Assembly (NCBI RefSeq): GCF_006088715.1
Contig: NZ_CP030771.1
Location: 4,464,001-4,528,000 of the forward strand
DNA length: 64,000 nt
Origin: Streptomyces sp. YIM 121038
Lineage (GTDB): Bacteria > Actinomycetota > Actinomycetes > Streptomycetales > Streptomycetaceae
Direction of reading: 5' to 3'
Part shown: positions 36,552 through 43,783 of the stretch, piece after piece
Layout: every line of letters starts with the position of its first letter
How positions within the stretch are numbered: position 1 is the first letter of the stretch
Notes under the pieces: model-generated
The model's input: the letters and a program-made list of their open reading frames with translations, nothing else
Databases searched by the model: none
What the model was told of the DNA's origin: nothing
Translations under genes and position numbers: made by a program

Positions 36552-36612
36552 CGAAGGTGATCCGAGCGACCCGCTCACGACCCGAGCGACCCCCTCACAA
36601 GGAGCCGACGCC

Positions 36613-37551
36613 ATGAACACCGGACTGAAGATCACCGCCTTCGCCGCGGCCGTCGCCGCGACGTTCGGCACCACGTACGCGGTGGGCGCGAGCGTCGACA
36701 CGGTGGGCAAGCCGGTCGCCCACACCGAGGAGCACGGCGAGAAGACCGCGAAGGGCGACCCCCGGAGCAGGGGCGGGGACCACACCCCGGGAGGCCTCCA
36801 GATCGCGGCCGACGGCTACGCCCTGGACCTGAAGACCCCGCGCGCCCGGGCGGGCGACCGCACCGACCTGCGCTTCAGGATCCTGGCGTCGGACTCGGGC
36901 CGCCCCGTGACCCGGTACGCCGAGGACCACGGCAAGGAGCTGCACCTGATCGTCGCCTCACGCGACCTGACGACGTACCGCCATCTGCACCCCGCCCGGG
37001 CCGCCGACGGCACCTGGTCGACCCCGGCGACGCTGCCCGCGGCCGGGGACTACCGCGTCTTCGCGGACTTCCGGCCCGAGCGGGCGAAGGAGAAGGTGAC
37101 GCTCGGCGCGGACCTGGCGGTGACGGGCGCGTACGCCCCCGCGCCCGCGCCGGAGCCGTCCGCCACGGCCAAGACCGCGGGCGGCTACGAAGTGCGCCTG
37201 GCCGGCGCCCTGACCCCCGGCGAGCCGGGCGGACTGACCCTGCGCGTCACCCGCCGGGGCAAGCCCGTCACCGACCTCCAGCCGTACCTGGGCGCGTACG
37301 GCCACCTGGTCGCGCTGCGCTCCGGCGACCTCGCCTACCTCCACGTCCACCCCAACGGCGAGCCCGGCGACGCCACCACGAAGCCGGGCCCGGAGGTCTC
37401 CTTCACGGCGACGGCGCCGAGCGCGGGCACGTACCGCCTGTTCCTGGACTTCCGGCACGAGGGGAAGGTGCGGACCGCGGCGTTCACCGTACGGGCGGGC
37501 GGGGGCGAGCCCCGGCACGAAGGCACCACCACCGGCGGCCACGGCCACTGA
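36613..37551 (+). CDS. Secreted/membrane-anchored His-rich protein, probably copper-linked
   Basis: The 312-residue product starts at ATG 36613 with AAGGAG upstream. Residues 5-27 form a signal peptide or anchor (LKITAFAAAVAATFGTTYAVG). Two similar beta-domains follow (about residues 55-165 and 180-300), each with a His motif: LTTYRHLHPA and LAYLHVHPNG. A GGHGH tail ends the protein. The HLHP/HVHP motifs and the CsoR-type box in its promoter suggest an extracytoplasmic copper-binding role next to CopA. The protein is not a CopZ or CopC in sequence. Domain repetition suggests internal duplication. Confidence 0.82.
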   Translation: MNTGLKITAFAAAVAATFGTTYAVGASVDTVGKPVAHTEEHGEKTAKGDPRSRGGDHTPGGLQIAADGYALDLKTPRARAGDRTDLRFRILASDSGRPVTRYAEDHGKELHLIVASRDLTTYRHLHPARAADGTWSTPATLPAAGDYRVFADFRPERAKEKVTLGADLAVTGAYAPAPAPEPSATAKTAGGYEVRLAGALTPGEPGGLTLRVTRRGKPVTDLQPYLGAYGHLVALRSGDLAYLHVHPNGEPGDATTKPGPEVSFTATAPSAGTYRLFLDFRHEGKVRTAAFTVRAGGGEPRHEGTTTGGHGH

Positions 37552-37582
37552 GCCCCGCCGCCCCGGTCCGGTCCGCCCGGCC

Positions 37583-38260
37583 TCAGCCGAAGATGGTCAG
37601 CTCGCCCTCCGTCGCGCCCGCGAGCTCGAACCGGGCGTCCCCCAGCGGCCGTCCCGCGTACAGCCGGACCAGTGTCGGCGCGTCCCCGATGTACCGCGCG
37701 GGCGGCCTGCGGCCGTCGCTCACGCCGAGGACCAGCGGCTCGTCCAGGCCGTCGACGTCGGCGTGCAGCGGCAGCGCCGCGCGCTGTCTGCTGTAGGCCG
37801 CGAGCAGCGGAAGGGCGTCGTCGAGCCCCGCGCCGCCGTAGGCGCCGGGCAGCCCCCACGCGTCCCGTACGTCACCGGCGTGCACCCACTCGCCGAGCGC
37901 GACCCCGTCGAACAGGCCCTTGCCCGCGGCGATGGCGGCGCCCGCGTTCGTCATGCCGTGCTCCAGCTCGTCCAGGACGCGCGCGACGGGCCAGTCGGCC
38001 CGCTCGGCGATGTCCCGGTCGTTGCCCTCGGCGGTGAACACGCCCTCGTCGAACCGGCTCTCGATCACCCGGGTGAGGGCGGCCGCGCAGTGCGCGAGCA
38101 GGTCCCGGACCGTCCAGCCCGGGCAGCAGGTGGGCGCCGCGAACGCGGCGTCGTCCGCGGCGCGCAACACGGGTATGAGGGCGTCCCGTTCGGTCCGCAG
38201 GAGTCGGCCGGGGCGGTCGGATTCCAACGCCGCGCCGGGCGTTGAGGGCTCGCTCGTCAT
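37583..38260 (-). CDS. Maleylpyruvate isomerase/mycothiol-dependent DinB-fold protein
   Basis: This 225-residue protein matches the maleylpyruvate-isomerase N-terminal (MDMPI, DinB-like) fold of actinobacteria: TCCPGWTVRDLLAHCAAAL with the metal His, and GEWVHAGDVRDAWGLP supplying the two further ligands. The C-terminal 60 residues form the alpha/beta cap (PTLVRLYAGRPLGDARF). Members are metal-dependent, often mycothiol-using enzymes; the reaction here is unknown. Start ATG 38260. It converges on the copper-linked gene with a 31-bp gap, and a repeat-rich gap precedes it. Confidence 0.85.
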   Translation of the reverse strand: MTSEPSTPGAALESDRPGRLLRTERDALIPVLRAADDAAFAAPTCCPGWTVRDLLAHCAAALTRVIESRFDEGVFTAEGNDRDIAERADWPVARVLDELEHGMTNAGAAIAAGKGLFDGVALGEWVHAGDVRDAWGLPGAYGGAGLDDALPLLAAYSRQRAALPLHADVDGLDEPLVLGVSDGRRPPARYIGDAPTLVRLYAGRPLGDARFELAGATEGELTIFG

Positions 38261-38289
38261 GCCGGCCACCCAACCGCCCCGGCCGCCGC

Positions 38290-38628
38290 TTGGCAACGCC
38301 CCCACACGGGCTCTTCTCCCACCCACCCGCCCCGGCGAACAGCCGAACGACAACGTGCACGCCACCAGACCGGAACAGGCCCGCGGCCACTGGGCCAGGA
38401 ACGGGAAACCCCACCCACCCGCCCCCCCCCCGTCCCCGCCGCGCCAGCGACGGACAGCCGAACAACAACGTGCAAGCCGCCAGGCCGGGGCCGAGCCAGG
38501 CCACTGGGGCAGGAACGGGTGGGCGGGTGGGAAATCCGCCGCGGTAGCGGCGGGCAGCCGAACGACGGCCGGAAGCCGCCAGGCCGGGGCCGGGCAGGAA
38601 AGCCGCGCCGGAACGGGTGGGCGGGTGG
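38290..38628. repeat. Cluster of repeat family B copies in both orientations
   Basis: The gap upstream of the HD gene holds at least four family B units. Two read leftwards (38310-38470: CCCACCCGCC...GCCGAACGACAACGTGC) and two read rightwards (38505-38630: GGGTGGGCGGGTGGGA, CCGCCGCGGTAGCGGCGG, GCCGAACGACGGCC, GCCGCCAGGCCGGGGCCG). No gene is evident in these 340 bp. Confidence 0.75.
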
Positions 38629-38684
38629 GAGAGGCCCCGCAAGAGAGGCCCCGCAAGAGAGGCCCCGCAAGAGAGGCCCCGCAA
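38629..38684 (+). repeat. Four perfect tandem copies of a 14-bp unit
   Basis: GAGAGGCCCCGCAA is repeated four times without a mismatch and ends 53 bp before the HD-protein start codon. Copy number is likely to vary between strains. Confidence 0.9.
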
Positions 38685-38737
38685 GGGAGCCCTCCGCGGG
38701 AGCGGGGCCCGAGCGGAGGGCCGCGTAGGGTCGGGGC

Positions 38738-39382
38738 ATGGCCACCCCCCATGACGCGCTGCGCGCCCGCTGGTGCCGGACACTCGCCGAGGCCCGCCAA
38801 GGGACAGCGACCCCGGCCCCGGAACCGTACGCGGACAACCTCCTGGCCCGCTGGGCCGAACCGCACCGCCGCTACCACACGACCACCCACCTCACGGCCG
38901 TCCTGGACCACATCGACACCCTGGAACAGCACGCGGACGCCCCGCACTTGGTGCGGCTCGCCGCCTGGTTCCACGACGCCGTCTACGCCCCGGACCGCTC
39001 GGAGAACGAGGAGCGCAGCGCCCGCCTGGCCGAGCGGGCCCTGCCGGAGGCGGGGCTCACGGACGAGGACACCGCGGAGGTGGCCCGCCTGGTCCGGCTC
39101 ACCGTCACCCACGACCCCGCCGAGGGCGACCGCGACGGCGAGGTCCTGTGCGACGCGGACCTGGCGATCCTCGCCGCGCCCCCGGACGCGTACGCGGCCT
39201 ACGCGGCGGCGGTCCGCGAGGAGTACGCCTTCGTCCCGGACGAGGCGTTCCGCCGGGGCCGGGCGGACGTCCTGCGCCAACTCCTGGCCCTGCCGAGGCT
39301 GTTCCGCACCCCGCACGGGGCCGCGCACTGGGAGGCCCCGGCGCGCGAAAACCTCTCGGCCGAGCTGGCGCTGCTCACGTAG
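38738..39382 (+). CDS. HD-like metal-dependent phosphohydrolase
   Basis: This 214-residue protein resembles predicted HD-superfamily hydrolases of the YHTTTHL type: HRRYHTTTHLTAVLDHI (metal-ligand His), AAWFHDAVYAP (HD pair) and CDADLAILAAPPDAY (distal Asp). Substrate unknown; homologues are annotated as N-methyl-D-aspartate receptor NMDAR2C-like proteins by historical error. TAGGGT lies 6 nt before the ATG, suggesting a leaderless transcript. The next gene begins 10 bp downstream. Confidence 0.85.
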   Translation: MATPHDALRARWCRTLAEARQGTATPAPEPYADNLLARWAEPHRRYHTTTHLTAVLDHIDTLEQHADAPHLVRLAAWFHDAVYAPDRSENEERSARLAERALPEAGLTDEDTAEVARLVRLTVTHDPAEGDRDGEVLCDADLAILAAPPDAYAAYAAAVREEYAFVPDEAFRRGRADVLRQLLALPRLFRTPHGAAHWEAPARENLSAELALLT

Positions 39383-39391
39383 CCTCGCGCC

Positions 39392-40504
39392 ATGCTGACG
39401 ATGGGCGCGGACGAGATCGACGAGGCGGTGGCGCACGCCTGCGGCGCGCTGCGCGCGGCGGCGACGGAGGAGTACGACTGGACGCGGCCCGCGGCCGGCC
39501 TCCAGTGGAGCTGTCTGGCGACGGCGGAGCACCTCGTGAGCGACTTCACGGCGTACGCGGCCCAGCTCACGGGGCGCACGAAGGACGCGTACGTCCCGAT
39601 CGACATCCGCCTCGAAGAGGGCACGGGCCCGGCCGCGGCGGTGCACGCCGTGGAGGCGTCGGGCGGCCTGCTCGCGGCGGTGGTGCGCACCACGCCGAGG
39701 GGCGGGCGCGGCTTCCACCCGTTCCCGTACGGCAGCGCGGACGCGCACGGCTTCGCCGCCATGGGCATCGTGGAGCTGCTGCTGCACACGCACGACGTAC
39801 TGAGCGCCTTCGACGTGGCGTACGAGCCCCCGGCGCGGCTCTGCGAGGCCCTGCTCGCCTGGCAGTTCCCGCACGTGCCGCCCGCCAGGGACGGCGCGTC
39901 GCACTGGCGGACGCTGCTGTGGGCGACCGGCCGTGGCACCCTGCCGGGCCGGTCCCGCCCGGAGCGCTGGCGCTGGCACAACCAGATCCACCTGCCCGCG
40001 GAGCACGTGGCGCTCCTGGAGCTGTCGCCCCCGGTCCTCGCCGACCTCGCCGCGGGCGGCACCGGCGGCCTCGACTGGATCGCGGGCGGCCCGTGCGAGG
40101 GCACTCGGATCGGCGCCGGGCTGATCGCGAAGGCGTACGCGGCGGGCACCCACCGCCCCGAGTGGGGCTCGTACGCGATCGTGCGCACCGCCGACCAGGT
40201 CGCGGTCGGCGCCATGGGCTTCCACGGGGTTCCCGACCACGAGGGCTGGGCGGAGGTCGGCTACGACCTGGCCCCCGCGGCCCGGGGCAACGGCTACGCG
40301 ACCCGGGCGCTGCGCGCGCTGTCCCGCTGGGCCCTGACCCTGCCGGACGTCCGGGGCATCCGGGCGGTGGTCGACGAGGGCAACACGGCCTCGGAGGCGG
40401 TCCTGCTCAGGGCGGGCTTCGAGCGGGACGCGGACAGAGAGGGCCAGCGGACCTACACGGTGTCAGCCGGTCCCGGCGATCCATCCAGCCCGTCCGGCGT
40501 TTGA
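39392..40504 (+). CDS. Fusion of DinB/MDMPI-like domain and GNAT acetyltransferase
   Basis: The 370-residue product combines a DinB/maleylpyruvate-isomerase-like N-domain (residues 1-200; LQWSCLATAEHLVSDF and LLLHTHDVLSAFD give candidate metal ligands) with a GNAT domain (residues 235-360; EVGYDLAPAARGNGYATRAL holds the acetyl-CoA loop, VVDEGNTASEAVLLRAGFER the beta-bulge). The two could use a thiol cofactor and acetyl-CoA on one substrate, but this is unproven. TAGCCT overlapping the previous stop lies 6 nt before the ATG. Its last seven codons (SSPSGV) are formed by a family A repeat that has supplied the stop codon. Confidence 0.85.
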   Translation: MLTMGADEIDEAVAHACGALRAAATEEYDWTRPAAGLQWSCLATAEHLVSDFTAYAAQLTGRTKDAYVPIDIRLEEGTGPAAAVHAVEASGGLLAAVVRTTPRGGRGFHPFPYGSADAHGFAAMGIVELLLHTHDVLSAFDVAYEPPARLCEALLAWQFPHVPPARDGASHWRTLLWATGRGTLPGRSRPERWRWHNQIHLPAEHVALLELSPPVLADLAAGGTGGLDWIAGGPCEGTRIGAGLIAKAYAAGTHRPEWGSYAIVRTADQVAVGAMGFHGVPDHEGWAEVGYDLAPAARGNGYATRALRALSRWALTLPDVRGIRAVVDEGNTASEAVLLRAGFERDADREGQRTYTVSAGPGDPSSPSGV

Positions 40505-40523
40505 GGACGGGGCGCGCAGCGCC
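40483..40523 (+). repeat. Family A repeat copy 3, overlapping a gene end
   Basis: ATCCAGCCCGTCCGGCGTTT then GAGGACGGGGCGCGCAGCGCC. The TGA within GTTTGAGG is the stop codon of the MDMPI-GNAT gene. Confidence 0.8.
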
Positions 40524-40558
40524 GACAAGGGCAGCGGGCCCGGCGTGGGCGGTACCGC

Positions 40559-40825
40559 CTAGCCCACGGCCCCCTTGCGCCGCCGCAGCCCCGCCTCGGT
40601 GAGCCTCCGCACCAGCTCCTTGGATCCCACCTCCACGGCCCCCGCGGCCACAGCGGACGCGTACCGCTCCGCGGGCACGTCGTAGTGGTCGCGCTCGAAG
40701 GCCCGCCGGGGCGCCCCGATCCGCACGGCGAAGGCGTGCAGCTCGTCGTAGGAGACGTCACTCACCAGGTGGGACCAGAGCCGCCCGTGCCCGGGCCACA
40801 CCGGCGGGTCGATGTACAGCGTCAC
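40559..40825 (-). CDS. DUF4031 protein
   Basis: This 88-residue protein starts at GTG 40825 (VTLYIDPPVWPGHGRLWSHL), the diagnostic N-terminus of DUF4031. Conserved text continues with HAFAVRIGAPRRAFERDHYD. Function unknown. It is translationally coupled to the upstream zinc-finger-like gene by a 4-bp GTGA overlap, so the pair is one operon. Confidence 0.85.
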   Translation of the reverse strand: MTLYIDPPVWPGHGRLWSHLVSDVSYDELHAFAVRIGAPRRAFERDHYDVPAERYASAVAAGAVEVGSKELVRRLTEAGLRRRKGAVG

Positions 40826-41178
40826 GACAGCCTGCCCACCGGCGCCACGACGACTCCGGCCTTGGCGCACACCCAGTGCGGGTCGGGCCCGAGCTCGGGC
40901 TCCACGTCCAGGGCGTGCGGCTCCCCGGTGCCGCACACCGGGCACAGCGGCCAGCGGCCGTACCGCTCCAGGATCCGGTCCTGCACGTCCTGGGCGACGA
41001 GCCCGGCGACGTACGCCGCGCCCTCGGGCCACTGCTCGACCCACCAGCGGCGGTGCGCCACGGACTCCTCGACGAAGGAGACCACGTCGGCCTGCGCCAC
41101 CTCGCGCGCGGCGAGGTCGGCGAGGACCAGCGCGCGGGCCGCGTGCAACGCCTGCTCCAGAGGGTCAATCGTGTCCAT
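40822..41178 (-). CDS. Conserved hypothetical protein with CPxCG motif
   Basis: This 118-residue protein starts at ATG 41178 (MDTIDPLEQALHAARALVLA). A helical N-terminal half with DVVSFVEESVAHRRWWVEQW is followed by RWPLCPVCGTGEPHAL and HWVCAKAG, which together offer three Cys and a His as a possible zinc site. Coupled to DUF4031 by overlap. GACAAT lies 6 nt before the ATG, which may be a weak leaderless start. Divergent from the RpiR regulator. Confidence 0.78.
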   Translation of the reverse strand: MDTIDPLEQALHAARALVLADLAAREVAQADVVSFVEESVAHRRWWVEQWPEGAAYVAGLVAQDVQDRILERYGRWPLCPVCGTGEPHALDVEPELGPDPHWVCAKAGVVVAPVGRLS

Positions 41179-41225
41179 GCAGCCATTGTCGCCCCCCGTG
41201 CCCCGCGGTGCGGTCGGCAGGAGTC

Positions 41226-41258
41226 TTGACCCGTTCACGACGGTGAAAATATCTTTCA
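41226..41258 (+). promoter_or_regulatory. rpiR promoter with overlapping palindrome
   Basis: TTGACC (41226-41231), 18-bp spacer, TATCTT (41250-41255). The palindrome TGAAA-ATATC-TTTCA (41244-41258) covers the -10 element and ends 3 nt before the GTG at 41262. This fits autorepression by the encoded RpiR protein and a leaderless mRNA. Confidence 0.65.
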
Positions 41259-41261
41259 GGA

Positions 41262-42173
41262 GTGACCTCTGACGTGAAGGAAATTTTCGCGGGCGGGGCT
41301 CCGCCCGCCCCGGCCGCCCTCGCGGCGAAGGTGCGTACGCTCGCGCCGTCGATGACCCGCTCCATGCAGCGCGTCGCCGAGGCCGTCGCGGGCGACCCGG
41401 CGGGCTGCGCCGCCCTCACGGTCACCGGCCTCGCCGAGCTCACCGGCACCAGCGAGGCCACGGTCGTCCGCACCGCCCGCCTCCTCGGCTACCCCGGCTA
41501 CCGCGACCTCAGGCTCGCCCTCGCCGGGCTCGCCGCCCAGCAGCAGTCGGGCCGCGCCCCGGCCGTCACGGCGGACATCGCCGTGGACGACCCGATCGCC
41601 GACGTCGTCGCCAAGCTGGCGTACGACGAGCAGCAGACCCTCGCCGACACGGCCGCCGGGCTCGACACCGCGCAGCTCGGGGCGGCCGTCGCCGCGCTCG
41701 CCGCGGCCCGCCGCACGGAGATCTACGGCGTGGCCGCGTCCGGGCTCGTCGCCCAGGACCTCGCGCAGAAGCTCCTGCGCATCGGCCAGGTCGCGCACGC
41801 GCACTCGGACCCGCACCTGGCCGTCACGAACGCGGTGACGCTGCGCGCGAAGGACGTGGCCGTCGCGATCACCCACTCCGGCTCGACGGGCGACGTCATC
41901 GAGCCGCTGCGGGTCGCCTTCGAGCACGGCGCCACGACGATCGCCGTCACCGGCCGCCCCGAGGGCCTCGTCTCGCAGTACGCCGACCACATACTGACCA
42001 CCTCCACGGCCCGCGAGAGCGAGCTGCGCCCGGCGGCCATGTCGTCCCGCACGAGCCAACTCCTCGTCGTGGACTGCCTGTTCGTGGGCGTGGCGCAGCG
42101 CACGTACGAGACGGCCGCGCCCGCGCTGGCCGCGTCGTACGAAGCCCTGGCCCACCGGCACCGCAACGGCTGA
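41262..42173 (+). CDS. RpiR/MurR family transcriptional regulator
   Basis: The 303-residue protein has an N-terminal RpiR helix-turn-helix (residues 20-95; TVTGLAELTGTSEATVVRTA is the DNA-reading part) and a C-terminal SIS domain (residues 125-285; EIYGVAASGLVAQDLAQKL and AITHSGSTGDVIEPLRVA) that binds a phosphosugar. The following gene is murQ, so MurNAc-6-phosphate or GlcNAc-6-phosphate is the likely effector, as for E. coli MurR. GTG at 41262 lies 6 nt after the proposed -10 and lacks a leader. Confidence 0.92.
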   Translation: MTSDVKEIFAGGAPPAPAALAAKVRTLAPSMTRSMQRVAEAVAGDPAGCAALTVTGLAELTGTSEATVVRTARLLGYPGYRDLRLALAGLAAQQQSGRAPAVTADIAVDDPIADVVAKLAYDEQQTLADTAAGLDTAQLGAAVAALAAARRTEIYGVAASGLVAQDLAQKLLRIGQVAHAHSDPHLAVTNAVTLRAKDVAVAITHSGSTGDVIEPLRVAFEHGATTIAVTGRPEGLVSQYADHILTTSTARESELRPAAMSSRTSQLLVVDCLFVGVAQRTYETAAPALAASYEALAHRHRNG

Positions 42174-42200
42174 GCCCCTGCCGGGGCCCGGCCCCTCATC

Positions 42201-42238
42201 GCGCTTCGCGCTCGTCCTCAAACGCCGGACGGGCTGGA
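42201..42238 (-). repeat. Family A repeat copy 4 (inverted) between rpiR and murQ
   Basis: GCGCTTCGCGCTCGTCCTC followed by AAACGCCGGACGGGCTGGA is the reverse complement of the family A unit. GCGC/GCGC self-pairing makes it a weak hairpin after rpiR. Confidence 0.8.
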
Positions 42239-42266
42239 CAATCCCTCCGTCACCGAAAGAGCCGCT

Positions 42267-43214
42267 GTGCCCATGACCTCCACCCCCGACGGCTACGGCG
42301 AACTACGTGCCGAGCTCGCGTCCCTCACCACCGAGGCCTTCCGGCCCGAGCTCGCCGAGATCGACCGGCTGCCGACGCCGGACATCGCCCGGATCATGAA
42401 CGGCGAGGACGCGACCGTCCCCACCGCCGTCGCCGCGCAGCTCCCCCGGATCGCCGCGGCCATCGACGCCACGGCGGAGCGGATGGCGCGCGGGGGCCGG
42501 CTGGTCTACGCGGGCGCGGGCACGGCCGGGCGCCTCGGCGTCCTGGACGCGTCCGAGTGCCCGCCGACCTTCAACACCGACCCCGGTGACGTCGTCGGCC
42601 TGATCGCGGGCGGGCCGCCCGCGATGGTCACGGCGGTCGAGGGCGCGGAGGACAGCAGGGCCCTGGCCGCCGAGGACCTCACGGCGCTCGCGCTCACCCC
42701 CGACGACACGGTCGTCGGCATCTCCGCGTCCGGCCGCACCCCGTACGCGATCGGCGCGGTCGAGTACGCCCGTACCGTCGGGGCCCTGACGATCGGCCTG
42801 TCCTGCAACGCGGGCAGCGCGCTCGCGGCGGCCGCCGAGCACGGCATCGAGGTCGTCGTCGGCCCCGAACTCCTCACCGGGTCCACCCGCTTGAAGGCGG
42901 GCACGGCGCAGAAGCTGGTCCTCAACATGATCTCGACGATCACGATGATCCGCCTGGGCAAGACGTACGGGAACCTGATGGTCGACGTCCGCGCCTCCAA
43001 CGAGAAGCTGCGCGCCCGCTCCCGCCGCATCGTCGCCCTGGCGACGGGCGCCCCCGACGACGAGATCGAACGCGCCCTGGCCGCCACGGACGGCGAGGTC
43101 AAGCCCGCGATCCTCACGATCCTCGGCGCCGTGGACGCCCCCACGGCGGCGCGCCTCCTGACGGAGTCGGGCGGCCACCTCCGCACGGCCCTCGCGGCAA
43201 CGGACCGGGCGTAA
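42267..43214 (+). CDS. murQ: N-acetylmuramic acid 6-phosphate etherase
   Basis: This 315-residue SIS-domain lyase cleaves the D-lactyl ether of MurNAc-6-phosphate to yield GlcNAc-6-phosphate in cell-wall sugar recycling. MurQ signatures: GRLVYAGAGTAGRLGVLDAS, VVGISASGRTPYAIGA (active-site region) and GSTRLKAGTAQKLVLNM. GTG 42267 (or ATG two codons later) is the start. The product feeds NagA at 57.9 kb, and the RpiR regulator upstream is the probable controller. Confidence 0.95.
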   Translation: MPMTSTPDGYGELRAELASLTTEAFRPELAEIDRLPTPDIARIMNGEDATVPTAVAAQLPRIAAAIDATAERMARGGRLVYAGAGTAGRLGVLDASECPPTFNTDPGDVVGLIAGGPPAMVTAVEGAEDSRALAAEDLTALALTPDDTVVGISASGRTPYAIGAVEYARTVGALTIGLSCNAGSALAAAAEHGIEVVVGPELLTGSTRLKAGTAQKLVLNMISTITMIRLGKTYGNLMVDVRASNEKLRARSRRIVALATGAPDDEIERALAATDGEVKPAILTILGAVDAPTAARLLTESGGHLRTALAATDRA

Positions 43215-43253
43215 CCGGGCGCCCTCACACGGAGCGGGGCCGACACCGACGCC

Positions 43254-43457
43254 TCACGGCAGCCGTCCTTCCCTGTTGACCTGGCGGACGCGGGCCCGCA
43301 GGACCTCGCCCGTCGACGCGGGGGCCGTCGACTCCGGTGGGCAGTCCCACTCCCGGCCGCCGCCCACCGGCCGCAGCTGTACGTAGCCGCCCTCGTGGCC
43401 CATCACCTGGCCGACGCTGCCGTCCCGTACGTCCACGGCGTACTCGCCCGGGGTCAC
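43254..43457 (-). CDS. Small hypothetical protein (beta-rich)
   Basis: This 67-residue product from GTG 43457 (VTPGEYAVDVRDGSVGQVMG) looks like a small SH3-like beta barrel: GSVGQVMGHEGGYVQLRPVGGGREWDC in two halves. It is coupled to the upstream 71-residue ORF by a GTGA overlap. Such gene pairs are common beside Streptomyces XRE/DUF397 loci. Function unknown. Confidence 0.7.
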   Translation of the reverse strand: MTPGEYAVDVRDGSVGQVMGHEGGYVQLRPVGGGREWDCPPESTAPASTGEVLRARVRQVNREGRLP

Positions 43458-43669
43458 TTCGCCGCCCCGCGCAGCACCGCCACGAGGCGCATCGCCGTGT
43501 CGAGGTTGCACCTTCCCAACTCCACGAGCGGGTACGGGGCCTCGGCCGCCATCGTCAGGGGGTCCACGCGCAGCGAGGGCAGCGTCAGCCCGAGCCGGGC
43601 CAGCTCCGCGCGCAGCGCGGCCACCGTGGCCTCGGCCGCGCGGCCCCTCTCCTCCGCCGTCATCGCCAT
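43454..43669 (-). CDS. Small helical hypothetical protein
   Basis: This 71-residue product (MAMTAEERGRAAEATVAALR) is largely helical with a central LPSLRVDPLTMAAEAPYPLVELG segment and ends RLVAVLRGAAK. The stop overlaps the start of the 67-residue gene. It diverges from the XRE regulator, sharing a 114-bp control region. Confidence 0.7.
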   Translation of the reverse strand: MAMTAEERGRAAEATVAALRAELARLGLTLPSLRVDPLTMAAEAPYPLVELGRCNLDTAMRLVAVLRGAAK

Positions 43670-43688
43670 ACCTACGCCTTTCTACTGA

Positions 43689-43718
43689 GTGTTCAACGTT
43701 CCTCACCCAGGGTGTTCA
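43689..43718. promoter_or_regulatory. Direct GTGTTCA repeats in the XRE divergent promoter
   Basis: GTGTTCA occurs at 43689-43695 and 43712-43718, 23 bp apart (about two helical turns), between the small helical gene and the XRE regulator. A possible operator for the XRE protein. Confidence 0.4.
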
Positions 43719-43783
43719 GCCGCGCCTACCCTGAAAAGCGCAGGCCACCCAACAGTCCCCGGTGTCCGAGGAGCTACCTGTCG

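Noticed and set aside
38629..38684. Tandem repeats as a CRISPR array
   Set aside because: The 14-bp units are directly adjacent without spacers, and no cas gene is present.
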